DNA of 64,000 bases, from the NCBI GenBank assembly GCA_964036315.1, contig OZ038517.1, forward strand, positions 56,710,656 through 56,774,655, written 5' to 3'. Shown here piece by piece: positions 32,880 to 42,992 of the stretch (position 1 is the first letter of the stretch; each line of letters opens with the position of its first letter). The position numbers were made by a program, and so were the translations under genes. The notes beneath the pieces were generated by a model. That model was not told where the DNA came from, searched no databases, and saw only the letters and a list, made by a program, of their open reading frames with translations. Origin of the DNA: Acanthosepion esculentum (taxonomy: Eukaryota > Mollusca > Cephalopoda > Sepiida > Sepiidae).

Positions 32880-34930
32880 TACAAATTTTAAGGACAGAAA
32901 TGGCATCATGACATTTTCCACTTCTCATTTTTTTTTTTTTTTTTTTGTAAAAAACAAAAAACAAAGATCACCCACATTTTACATAGATAAAGTTCTTCGT
33001 CATATGCGAGCTATACTTGAGAGTGCATTTTTGGGGGGTATTTCTTTAAGGCATGGACTATCAGGAATCTCTTCAATAAGTCTATCGGAACCTTTTCCAA
33101 TCAATCCGAAGGCTCCAACTACAACTAGAATTATTGATGCCCTCATGTGCCACAGTTTTTTATTTCCATTTCAAGATCCTTGTGTTTTGATACTTTTTTG
33201 AAGATCTTCAAAGATACATTACTATCTGCAGGGACTGACATGTCAATAAGAAAGTACATCCTGTTCTTGTGGTCTTTGATCACGATGTCTGAGCGATTAG
33301 CTTTGAGTGTACTGCCTGTGTGTACTGTTACGGGTCATATCTCTCTAACCGAGCCTAACCGAGTTCGTACCAGTTTCCTTCACGTAAAAATAGAATATTT
33401 TCCAGCGTAGATATTAGCCCACTCTATCATGCCAAGTTTTATATTCAGTGGGTTCTAACACTGTGCATCCTGTTACAAGACGATCAATTGTTTCTGGATA
33501 TTTATCACAGAATCTGCCTTTCGGGGTCAACACAGTTTTCATTATGTGTACTTGGTAATTTCTAGTTAACAAGCATTGGTCTTCTGCAGCAAGAATAAAA
33601 CCTTCGGTTTCAGCTTTTAATCCTGCACTGCGTAACTACTGATGGGTACGGGGTTTGTCTGCATCGGCTTGTTTGATACGGGCAGAGTATTGACCATGAA
33701 GAGGCTTATCATTTCTGAATTTGGTACATTACATTTGCTTTTGATATCTTTTTTAGGTTCTTGGCCGCTTCAGTATGTGTATTATGGTTTATTTTTGCTT
33801 CTTCACCCATTTGCAATTCTCTTTTGAATTTGTTGCCTTCTTTTATTACTAAATAAATGTTCTTATTTATTTCGTGTTTTTTTAAACATATCATCTTCCA
33901 ATCTTCTGTAGTTTTCAGGTATCTTTGAAGACCGATTGTTGTGTTTTTGTAAAACAGTTCAAGTTGAACTAATCCTCTGCCTCCTTCGGATCTGGGCACA
34001 TACAGACGATCAACATCAGCCTTAAGATGATGCATGTGATGGCAAGTGAGAATAAAATCAAATCATGTCAGCTATGATCCAATTAAGAATGTTGAAACTA
34101 TATTGTACCACAGGAACAGCCAAAGTGTTTATGACTGATATTCTGTTTTATGAATTCAACTCGGGATTTAACACCAGATGCACAGGCCTGTAGTATTGTT
34201 TTCTTACTTTCTCCTTCATTTGGATATGCTATATTCCATCTCCTTCGCTGACTCCTAGGTATTTATAGGTTTCTTCTTGTTCCAGTTCGTTCATCTTTGT
34301 GCCAAAATCTAGATCTATTGAGTGTGTTTCTGTAATTCTCCTTTCTTGGGTGTTACTATTGCAGATTTATCTAATCCGAAATCCACCCCGATATCATCGC
34401 TGAAACATTTTATAATATTGAGGATACGACAAAATGTCTCTTTGGCAAAGAGTTTTATATCATCCATGTAGAATAGGTGATTAAACATTTTCTTTTTTAC
34501 TTTGTATCCATAGTTATTACCGTTTAGTACTTGCGAAATTGGGATTAAGAACAGACAGAAGAGAAGGGGAGACAGGGAGTCTCCTTGAAAGATTCTTCGT
34601 CGGATATTCAAACACTTGGAAGTGGCAATATATTTGGTGTGATTTAGGAATAATGTTGTTTCCCACAGTTTGATGATATATTTAAGGAAATTTATTATCA
34701 CCGAGGAGACTTTGTACTTTTTCAAAGTCTTTAAGGATCCAAGAGTGTGGCACACTATCAAAGTCTGTACGGTAATCTATCCAAGCTGTGTTGAGATTTC
34801 TACCTTTTTTCCTGTAATTTTCCAAGATTATTTTATCTATTAGTATTTGATTCTTGCAACCATATAAACTTCCTCGACATCCGTTCTGTTCCAGGGGGAA
34901 GAATGTTGTTTTCATCGAGCAAAAAATAAG
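32880..34930 (-). mobile_element. R2-like non-LTR retrotransposon relic 1 (RT plus restriction-like endonuclease)
   Basis: Minus-strand frames in order: EQNGCRGSLYGCKNQILIDK and WIDYRTDFDSVPHSW (34682-34915; motif A Asp), RRRIFQGDSLSPLLFCLFLI (motif B) and FYMDDIKLFA (34315-34761; catalytic box intact), DDIGVDFGLDKSA, then PRSEGGRGLVQLELFYKNTT (33709-34035). Near 33590-33440 come AGLKAETEGFILAAEDQ and FCDKYPETIDRLVTGCTVL, a zinc-binding-like segment. Near 33300-33190 comes SDIVIKDHKNRMYFLIDMSV, which resembles the PD/D core of the restriction-like endonuclease of the R2/NeSL group. The element is 5'-truncated at about 34930 and has several frameshifts. It is not inside ribosomal DNA. Confidence 0.8.
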
Positions 34931-35536
34931 TACAGTTCGTCAAGACTCACGTGATCAGTATGTGATGGACAGACATGTTATTGACCTATAACACTTGGGA
35001 ACAGATTTCATTTTTTATCTATTGAATTAGATTTCACAGTTCTATATGATTTGGGTACGTTTTCGGAGTTAATTAGCCAATTCAATCAGTCAGTCAGTTA
35101 ATTAAGTTTGGACATTAACATTGAATTGGCACCTGATTTAGTGAGTAATTTTGCCATCGTGATTTAATAGTTGATTTAATTAGACGTAATTTATATGGTA
35201 CCTGCTAATCCATGTTTCTAGTTTAATTTCATAGATTGTAAGTACCTATTTCATAAGTTCCTATTTAAACCAATTTTTGTGTTTATATTTCAGATTTTCT
35301 TAAATTTAAATACATTTTGCAGTTCCCATGTTAAGTTTACGATTTCATAAAAGTCTGTAATTTAATCACTAGTATACTATAACTTACCTAAATTGTAACT
35401 TAGGTACATAAACAAATATTTACAAAAGATGTTTATAAGGTTGAAACGGATAGAAATATTAAATCTCTAGGTGATAACTTTCGATTAAATTCATAAAAAC
35501 AAGTTTCTCGTCGCTTTACAATTTTTTCCATATTAT
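34931..35536. other. Unassigned AT-rich sequence
   Basis: No recognised frame. It may contain upstream sequence of the uncharacterised gene at 35537. Confidence 0.35.
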
Positions 35537-35951
35537 GTGTGGCGAGAACTACTAACCACGAGATCGATTGCTACTTTTGTTTTGTCAAGACTTCGGGCTT
35601 TACTAAGAAAAAGAAACATTGTATCGAGTATTCAAATTTTCACACCTGTGCTACATTCAAATGAAATACCAATTCCAAATTTTAAGGGTCTGCCAACTGA
35701 AGAATTACTTGAAGATGTTCCTGAAAATAGTGTTTTGCACTCTGAGAAGTCAAATACCGATTCTGACCTCAGCATATTTGAAAGTCAAAACGATCCACAA
35801 AAGTTTAATAAGGCTGAGTTGTATAATATTGTAAGAGATACAAATTTCCCAGAAAAGACTGTGGAAAAACTTGCCTACTTCAAACACATATATTTTATTT
35901 TGCAGAAAAAGAGAAGAGCTTCTTAAATATTTTAGAAAAGAGGATAGTTTA
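35537..35951 (+). pseudogene. Uncharacterised multi-copy invertebrate protein, left part
   Basis: A 129-codon frame ends with KFNKAELYNIVRDTNFPEKT, then after a frame change near 35905 continues as KKREELLKYFRKEDSL up to the Penelope insertion. I recognise the pattern xELxDLVRDLxLxK…AELLxSRL from a large family of unnamed proteins in cnidarian, arthropod and mollusc genomes; this is memory of phrases, not a search. TTTTATTTTGCAG just before the frame change (ending about 35905) resembles a 3' splice site, so an intron relic or retained acceptor is possible. Function unknown. The remainder of the gene is at 38117-38990. Confidence 0.55.
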
Positions 35952-35969
35952 TTTACATTATTTTACATT

Positions 35970-36110
35970 GTTCTGACGGTTGGCCTCATCTTTAATGTCA
36001 TGTTCACGACGTTACGGCCGTTGTACACTCTGGCCTCCTTCAAGTGATTGGAATTTCGAACAAACTTTTGTTACGTACATCGGAGTAGATTGTTCTAGTT
36101 CGACGTGCCA
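35970..36110 (-). repeat. Penelope 3' terminal repeat with hammerhead-like core
   Basis: The minus strand reads TTCCAATCACTTGAAGGAGG, CCAGAGTGTACAACGGCC, GTAACGTCGTGAAC, the same order as the pLTR-like copies elsewhere. The consensus of the copies resembles part of a hammerhead ribozyme core (CUGANGA – stem II – GAAA). This copy has changed core bases (TTGAAGG and GTAAC). Confidence 0.6.
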
Positions 36111-36429
36111 TGCCTCTTCCGGATGTCTCAGTTATCTCTCTTTAACTCAACTCTTCAAGTTTTTGTTCACCAATGCAGTAGCCAGGTATTGAACTCACAA
36201 GTCTTTGGGTCAATTATTGGATCCAAGTGGGTCATCAGTGTATGAATTTTGGGGATTTATAAACTTAATGTCTCAGTTTCATTTTTAACCAGAGCTCATA
36301 TTGCAAATTTGTTTTTATTATTGCTTTTCCCTTGCACTCCGTATTATTAGTTCCCATATTGTAGTCATTTCTATGCTTGGCTGGCTTAGGAGATTTTTTT
36401 AGCGTAGCATATGTGCTGATTCCTTAGGT

Positions 36430-36725
36430 TTTCGTATTTTCCAGTGATGTTAGCTGTCTACTATTTTAACCTCATCCCACAGGATGCGGTGATCTTCCTT
36501 TTCCCTCCAGATATGGTCAGCTACGCCTGTTTTTTTTTCTATTTCCCGTCGTGTTACGGCTTTACGATGTTCTTACCTTAAGAGGACGGTCTGTTTCTCC
36601 TTTATCACAGCTGCATGGGGGATGGTGTACACACAGTCATATTCTCCTCTATGGGGAGGGGTCTTACTCGGAAAAAATGTCTGCGAAGTGTTGAACCACT
36701 TTTGAAGGTCGTCCTGATGTTATAT
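36430..36725 (-). pseudogene. GIY-YIG endonuclease region of the Penelope-like element
   Basis: Minus translation, across frameshifts, gives CVYTIPHAACDKGETDRPLK then AVTRREIEKKTGVADHIWRE and KEDHRILWDEVKIV. In Penelope-like elements this C-terminal domain nicks the target site. The GIY/YIG core is shortened: the residues between CDK and GET (normally xYI) are missing, so the nuclease would be inactive. Confidence 0.78.
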
Positions 36726-36889
36726 GGATCTCAGATCTTTTCTACTTTCTCCGATAATCCCTTCACATAGTAGGTAGGCAGACCGAAAACTGTTTTTTGG
36801 GGGGGTGCTGCTATCCTCTTTTACCCTTCTATCCCAGTTTGTCAGAGCTGCTGCCATGTACCCAGGGTAGTTGTTATGTTGTTTATACT

Positions 36890-37811
36890 GACCATTTATT
36901 GATCATATGTCTCTGAGTCGCCACTTATGACTCTTGCTGGATGTTGTAACCAGCGGGCGATCCCTTTCTTTAAACTGTATGGGTGGTGGGAGTTGAAGTT
37001 GAGGTACTGTCCAGCGAATGTTGGCTTGTGGTATACGGATGTCTTGAATCCATGATCTGTTCGAGATATTATTACATCCAGGAATGCGAGTTGTCGCTTT
37101 CTTGTCCCATTGTGAACTATATCGATTATCTTCATTTCACATGGTCCATTAGTAGCTGGACTTCTTTCTGGTGTGGCCAGAGTATGACGGTACCATCTAC
37201 GCATCTCAACCATAGGGTTGGTTTTCGTGATGTTGATTCTAATTCTATTTCTTCGAAGTATTCCATGTATATGTTTGCCATTGCTGGTGATAATGGTGAT
37301 TCCATTGCTAAGCCTTCATCTTATTGATATATGTCTATTCCCATTCCGAAGTGTGTTGTCTGTGTACAGAAAGTCAGCATTTCCATCAGGTTTCTGTTGG
37401 TATACTGGTCCGTTCACCTAGGGATGAGGTCCGAAGCCAGTTTGTCCCTGATTACCGATAGTGCTTCTTCCGCGGGTACCTCGGTGAACAAATTCGCCAA
37501 ATCCAGGCTCACTATCTGGTTTGATTGGATGGGAGCGTCTTTGATTATTTCCACAAAATGAGCGGAATTTCGGACAGGACATTAACATTAACAGGTGACT
37601 TTCCTGTTAATGGATCAACTATATCTACAAAGAAGTTACTCAGAGGGTGGCACACACAGCCTTGGTAGCTAACAATCGGCCTAAGCTGAATACCGTCTTT
37701 GTGAATTTTGGAGAGACCGTATATGTGAAGTAACTTGGTGTAACGCTGCAACAACTGTCTGTATGTCTTAGGTGGGAAGTGATCCTTGTTCTTGATTAGG
37801 ATCTGCGACAA
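36890..37811 (-). pseudogene. Penelope-type reverse transcriptase (decayed)
   Basis: The minus frame 37545-37811 has LLHIYGLSKIHKDGIQLRPI then VSYQGCVCHPLSNFFVDI, the conserved fingers/palm segment of Penelope-like RTs (they resemble telomerase RT). Frame 36896-37213 has QLAFLDVIISRTDHGFKTSV, then YHKPTFAGQYLNFNSHHPYS and LKKGIARWLQHPARVIS, the C-terminal block typical of the family. Immediately before, RRWYRHTLATPE stands where family members carry a (W/Y)VDD-type catalytic box, so the active-site Asp pair appears lost. Frame changes lie between 37213 and 37545. Confidence 0.86.
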
Positions 37812-38116
37812 TTTTGGTTCTGTTATTATTGTTGAATCTTTCTTTAATTTACTTTAGCTACCATTTGTAATGAGGTCTTCCAGCAAAAATATGGAGACAA
37901 TTACAAAAGTCCCACCAGAAACTGGCAGGAATAGCGAACCATCTGACATTCCTACACCGATGCAGAGACTTACGATTCATCCCTTCAGGCTTGGCACCAA
38001 GACTTTCCGTCAATTCAAGGAGATCCCGTCTCAATAAAGATGGGGACAACAGTCCGAACAATGTAAATAATATAAATAATTACAATATTTCATCTCAGAA
38101 ATATAGACAGATATTG

Positions 38117-38995
38117 AGAGGATAGTTTAGTATATTACTGCGACATATCTGGTTTGTTAAAGAAGATGGGGGTTGAGTGTTACGATGCAAATGATTGGCG
38201 CTTGTTTTTCGATAGTTCGAAAAGAAGTTTTAAGTATGTGTTATTGCGTAATGGCAATTAAAACGGCTCGTTACCGATTGGGCATTCAACAAAATTAAAA
38301 GAACAGTATGAACATATAGAAAAGGTTTTAAATCTTATCAAATATAGGGAGAACGAGTGGATCATATGTGTTGACTTAAAAATGGTTAATTTTCTGCTAG
38401 GACAACAAGAAGGGTATACTAAATATCCTTGCTTTATTTCCTTAAGTGACAGCAGAGCCAAGGAAGAACATTATTTCAAACAAATCTGTTCAATACGAAC
38501 ATCACTTAATGTCGGATAAAAAAACTTAATTAATCCACCTTTAGTGAGGAGTGATAAAATCCTATTTCCTCCTCTGCATATCAAATTAGGCCTCGTTAAA
38601 CAATATGTAAAAGCATTAGATACGAACAGTCAGTTTTTCAAATACATAACTTCAAAATTTTCAAGTTTAAGTTATGAAAAAAAATCAAGGCGGGAATTCT
38701 CAACAGTCCACAAATGAGAAGATTAATTAAAGACAGCAATTTTCCTAATGTCATGAATGAACACAAAAAAATGCGTTTCTCGTTCGTGGATTGATAGAAA
38801 TTTTTTTGTATAAAAATTTTAACAGTCTACAAAGAGTTAGGCTACAATATGAGCGTAATTTTTTTTTTCAAGTACGAATTTCCAAGTAATTTAGGTGATG
38901 TAAATGACGAACAAGTGAAGAGATTCCAAGATATCAAAATTATGGCTGCTGGAATTCCCAAATGATGGCTGAATACTACTGGTGGTGATTGAAAA
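38117..38995 (+). pseudogene. Uncharacterised multi-copy invertebrate protein, right part
   Basis: The frame resumes after the second target-duplication copy with YYCDISGLLKKMGVECYDAN, DWRLFFDSSKRSFKYVLLRN, a stop near 38256, then KLKEQYEHIEKVLNLIKYR, WIICVDLKMVNFLLGQQEGY, TKYPCFISLSDSRAKEEHYF, and ILFPPLHIKLGLVKQYVKAL. Further decayed blocks reach RFQDIKIMAAGIP near 38920-38965, and the frame runs into the TTC/TTA microsatellite. The blocks match the same unnamed family as the left part. The His/Asp/Lys-rich conserved words suggest an enzyme or TE-derived protein, but I cannot name a function. Several stops make it a pseudogene. Confidence 0.6.
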
Positions 38996-39007
38996 GAGAT
39001 CAATCTT

Positions 39008-39008
39008 T

Positions 39009-39088
<80 letters not shown>

Positions 39089-39102
39089 TATTATTATTAT
39101 TT
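39008..39102. repeat. (TTC)n-(TTA)n microsatellite
   Basis: About ten TTC units followed by about twenty TTA units. The Asn/Lys/Ile/Arg repeat frames across it are artefacts. Confidence 0.97.
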
Positions 39103-39114
39103 CCTTTGAGTTCT

Positions 39115-40215
39115 GTTGCATAATCATTTCCTTTCCCGTCCCAACCAGAGAGATCTAAGGTCAAAAATGACATTATGACATTTTCATTGAACATTTTTAC
39201 AAAAAAAAAATTTTTTAAATAAAACAACCTAAGATCACACACGTTTTTCATTAGATAAAGTCCTTCGTAAGGTGTGAACTGTAGGAAAATGTTTTGTATT
39301 TTTTTAAGGCATGGGCTACCAGTGATCCTCTCAACGAGGCTATCAGAGCCTTATCCAATCAATCCGAAACTGGAATTATTGATGTCATCATATAGCACAT
39401 TTTTTAGATTTTCATTTCAAGATCCTTGTAGTCTGCAGGAACTGCCATGTCAGTAAGAAAGCACCTTCTGTCTTTATGATCTTTGATCACGATGTCTGAA
39501 CGATTAGATTTTATTCTTTTGTCTGCATGAAATGTAAAGTCCCATCAAATTGTTACAGATCTGATCTCTGTACCCGGGTCCGGTTCGTATCAATTTCTTT
39601 CAATTTCCTTCCCGTAAAAGTTGCATATTTTCCAGTGCATATATTGACCCACTCTGTCATGCCGTGTTTTATAGTTAGTGGGTGCCAACACCGTGTAACC
39701 TGGTACAAGATGCTCAATTATTTCTGGATATTCATCAGATAATCTGCATTTCATGTTAGCAAAATATTTTCCGTATATTTGCATGTTAATTTCTAGTTAG
39801 CAAGCATTGGTCCTGTAAAGCAAGAATAAAACCATCGATTACAGCATTTAATTCTGCACTTCGTAACTATTGGTGAATACGGGGTTTGTCTTCATCAGCT
39901 TGTTTGGCACGGGCAAAGTATTGGTCAGAGGTTTATCTTGCCATCTTTTCTGCATTTGTTCCATTGCATTTGCTTTTGCTTTCCTTTTTATGCCATTTGC
40001 CGCTGCACTAGGTGTATTAAGCTTACTTGCTCTTCTTTATCTATGCTTAGCTTCCTTTATTACTGAATAAAGTTTCTTATTTCTTTCGTGTTCTTTGACA
40101 CATATCATCACCCAGTCTTCTATCGTTTCCAGGCATCGTTGAAGACCGATTATTGTAGTTTTGTAAAACAGTTAAACTAATCCTCTGCCTCTTTCGGATC
40201 TGAACATTTGCAGAC
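39115..40215 (-). mobile_element. R2-like non-LTR retrotransposon relic 2 (3' half)
   Basis: Minus frames repeat the C-terminal order of relic 1: LVQLDC-type phrase and TTIIGLQRCLETIEDWVMIC near 40190-40090, then EIIEHLVPGYTVLAPTNYKT (39590-39784), RHDRVGQYMHWKICNFYGKE, and a decayed endonuclease core near 39490-39430. The 3' ends also agree: AAAATGACATTATGACATTTTC at 39165 parallels GAAATGGCATCATGACATTTTCC at 32897. The RT domain is missing, so the copy is truncated at about 40215. Confidence 0.75.
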
Positions 40216-40235
40216 GATCAAGATCGAAATTAGCG

Positions 40236-40290
<55 letters not shown>
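40236..40290. repeat. (TTA)n microsatellite
   Basis: About 18 TTA units beside the truncated end of R2-like relic 2. Confidence 0.97.
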
Positions 40291-40291
<1 letters not shown>

Positions 40292-41639
40292 CATTTTTAA
40301 TTTTGACTGGAAATTAATTCTGCCAGAAATGATATATACCTCGATTATAAGGAAAGATTCAGTGCGAAGTCGAGGTTCTATTCTAGATATCGTGATGGTC
40401 ATTTAAAGAAATATCCACGAAATGAAAAAAAACTGAAAAATTAAATTTCATTTATGCAATATTATATTATATGCATTGTATCACGTTTCATTTTCTGCCA
40501 TCTTTTTCAAAGCTTCTTTCAAAACTGGAACAAATCTGAATGAATGTTTTGTAAAAAATGATCTTCGAGGTGCTACTCAAACATGTGTGTTATGGGGGAT
40601 TCTCTTTTATAGTTTTACTTGAACAATTTATTTAGCCAACTCTCTGTAGAAGATTCAATAGACCCTCGTCAATCGTATATTTCGGCAACCAAGTGGTTAC
40701 AGGAGCTGCCAGACGAAGGCCAAAGCTTACATGTATCTACTTCAAAGTGCTCGAATTTTGATTTAAATACTAAGTTCTCCTTCTCTTATAACGGTAGCCA
40801 ATCAAAGATAAAATGTTCAGTCTGCCCTGCTATTTTACGCATAGTTAGGGAAAGTTCGATTCATACCTTTCTCAAGTCCATTAGTGCGAAATGAACACAA
40901 ACTACCTCATCAGGGATTTGGACATCAGACCACTCGCACCTTCATGGGAACTTTTTTTAATTTTCAGCACCTCTACGTATAAGGTGAAGTGAATCAAAGT
41001 TTATTATCGTTTTACATATTTAATTAATATTGCAGCGTTTGTTTACAACCTGAATTCTATGAGTAGGAATATTTGGGGAAATGAATCAGATTTATCGGGT
41101 ACAAATAGAAACAGAAGTTCTTTTCGATAGCGTACAACAATGTCATGAATATTTTCTGTTCATTGTTCTGTTCGTCAAAACCTTTGAACTCATAAATATT
41201 ATGCATCATCCTTAGGATTATTTTTAAATTCATAATTTTTAATTTCATTTTTTTATTTTTAAATTCATATCGACTTTGTGGGCTTTTCAATTTGTTCGTT
41301 TCCTCTTTTCATGTTTCCAATTTATCGTTTGTAATAAAGGACAAAGTAAATTAAGTTACAAGGGAAATAAGACTCGCTTCACGAAAATCTTTACAAGCGA
41401 ACAAATCTTTCTTAATCTCATTATTAATCTCTAAGATTACATTTCATATATATGAATACAATATGAGAACCAGTAATAAGGAGTGCCAGAGAAAAAGCGA
41501 TAATAACAACAAAAATTGGATTATGAGCTCTGGTAAAAATATGTGATGATAACAGCAAAAATTGCAATATGAGCACTGGTAAAAATGGTTGCTGAAGACA
41601 TTAGGTTTATAATACCCAGAAATTCATACACAGATGTCC
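40291..41639. other. Unassigned sequence with one 91-codon frame
   Basis: The plus frame 40619-40894 contains DPRQSYISATKWLQELPDEG and FSFSYNGSQSKIKCSVCPAI. Its composition is more protein-like than the neighbouring frames, but I recognise no family and see no splice or promoter context. The rest is AT-rich. Confidence 0.3.
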
Positions 41640-41640
41640 T

Positions 41641-41738
41641 CAAGGACACATGGCACAGTGGATAAAGGCGTTAGTTAGTGATAGGACCCAAAGAGTGTGA
41701 TGAACTCACACTCTTTGGGTCCTATCACTAACTAACGC
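41641..41738 (+). repeat. SINE-like head fused to a perfect 33-bp hairpin
   Basis: TGGCACAGTGGATAAAGG (41651-41668) resembles a tRNA 5' half with box A. Bases 41668-41700 are then exactly reverse-complemented at 41706-41738 with a 5-base loop (TGAAC). Instead of running on to box B, the tRNA-like sequence folds back on itself. Confidence 0.85.
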
Positions 41739-41796
41739 TTTGGTTAAAAAGGGAGTGGAGAACTTTCCTGGATACTTGTGACCTTGTACCTGGTTA

Positions 41797-42000
41797 AGGC
41801 AGTGGAGAACATTCAGAGGGAGAATTAACAGAAGATAACTGATAACTGACATCCATTAGACACGTGGAGCTAGAAATAAAGGGTTCAATTTGACATTCCA
41901 ACCACTTGAAGAAGCCCTGAGTGTACAATGGCCGAAATGTTGTAATAAATATGGCGACAAAGATGAGGACAACAGTCCGAATAGTGTACATTTTTTTAGA
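41797..42000 (+). repeat. Penelope-type terminal repeat (pLTR-like), copy 2
   Basis: AAGGCAGTGGAGAACATTCA at the start equals 32313 onward; later TTCCAACCACTTGAAGAAGC, GTGTACAATGGCCGAAATGT and GATGAGGACAACAGTCCGAA follow in the same order. About 200 bp of similarity to copy 1, moderately diverged. Confidence 0.7.
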
Positions 42001-42924
42001 ATAATTACATAATTTAATTAACGCATGTTTTAAAATGATCACACGCCATACCATCAGATTTTACAAATGGTCATCCCTATGATATCTCGGTTGTAAGAAT
42101 AATTTCATACTGCCAAAAGAATAAAGCTATTTGAAGTAGTATTTCTGGAAAAGCTCTTTAATTTTTTTGTGCCGATACTAAATAGGAACTTACATAAAAT
42201 TGAATACCTCAAATGTCAGAATCTGAATTGTTACTAGACTGAATAAATTAAAAATAAAATTAGAGAAAACTAGAGAAATCATTTAGGTAAAAATTCAGTA
42301 TCTAAGGGAAATTACTTGTAAATAATTATAAATCGAATTACTTCCCTTGTCTAATCACTTCCCATTTTAAAATATTTTCTTTTTATAAATAAACATAAAA
42401 TTATAACTATTTTTAGAAATATTCCTTCATTGAATTCAAATTAAATTATTTGTAAAAATAATAGTAATATTATTAAGATTTTGTAAAAATCTACATATAT
42501 ACAATTAGAATATCTACGCTTCCTTTTCATAAAAATGATATGTGTGTGTTTGTGTGTGTCTGTGTGTGTATATGTGTGTGCTTAGTGTGGGACTGATAAG
42601 GAAAAAGAAGCTAACAATTAAGTTTATATTTTATTTGTTCTCACAAAATTATATTATTGTCTTATGAATCCAATATTCTATTATATTACAAATATTTTAT
42701 TTTTGTAAGTGGTTTCCATTGACAATAAAATATCAAAAGATGGTTAATGAGGCTAGTTTTGTTGATCATTACTACTGAGTAATGAGTTCAGTCCTCACTG
42801 GATACCATATACTTGTGACCTTGTACCAAGCAAAGCTAAACAGTGGCTTCAGACAAAGTTTTTCAGATTCCTTTTTTGTCATCAAATGTTTCCTTTGAAT
42901 TCTTTCTTGCAAGCACGACACAAC

Positions 42925-42927
<3 letters not shown>
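42001..42927. other. Unassigned AT-rich sequence
   Basis: Contains a short imperfect TG run at 42540-42590 and, at 42786-42825, the TTCAGTCCTCACTGGATACC…GACCTTGTACC phrase also seen near 700 and 41775. No gene seen. Confidence 0.4.

Positions 42928-42992
<65 letters not shown>
42928..42992. repeat. (GATA)n microsatellite
   Basis: About 16 GATA units, flanked on both sides by a related short sequence (CTTGCAAGCACGACACAACA left, TTTGCAAGCATGACACCACA right), which suggests expansion between two copies of a short repeat. Confidence 0.96.

Larger units (their letters stand above)
35939..38129 (-). mobile_element. Penelope-like retroelement with 13-bp target duplication
   Basis: AGAGGATAGTTTA at 35939-35951 recurs at 38117-38129, so the insertion is 35952-38116 (2165 bp). 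On the minus strand it holds a Penelope-type RT (36896-37811) followed by a GIY-YIG-type endonuclease region (about 36430-36720). Both ends carry inverted copies of one word set: TTTACATTATTTTACATTGT TCTGAC at the left and its reverse-complement counterpart AACAATGTAAATAAT near 38056-38072. The 3' terminal repeat (35970-36110) matches the dispersed copies at 32.4, 41.9 and 55.3 kb. The insertion splits an older uncharacterised gene. Confidence 0.85.

Noticed and set aside
36983..37561. Plus frames of 67-114 codons
   Set aside because: Shadows opposite the Penelope RT; the minus translation matches the family.
39000..39251. Asn- and Lys-rich or Ile- and Arg-rich frames
   Set aside because: Artefacts of the TTC/TTA microsatellite.
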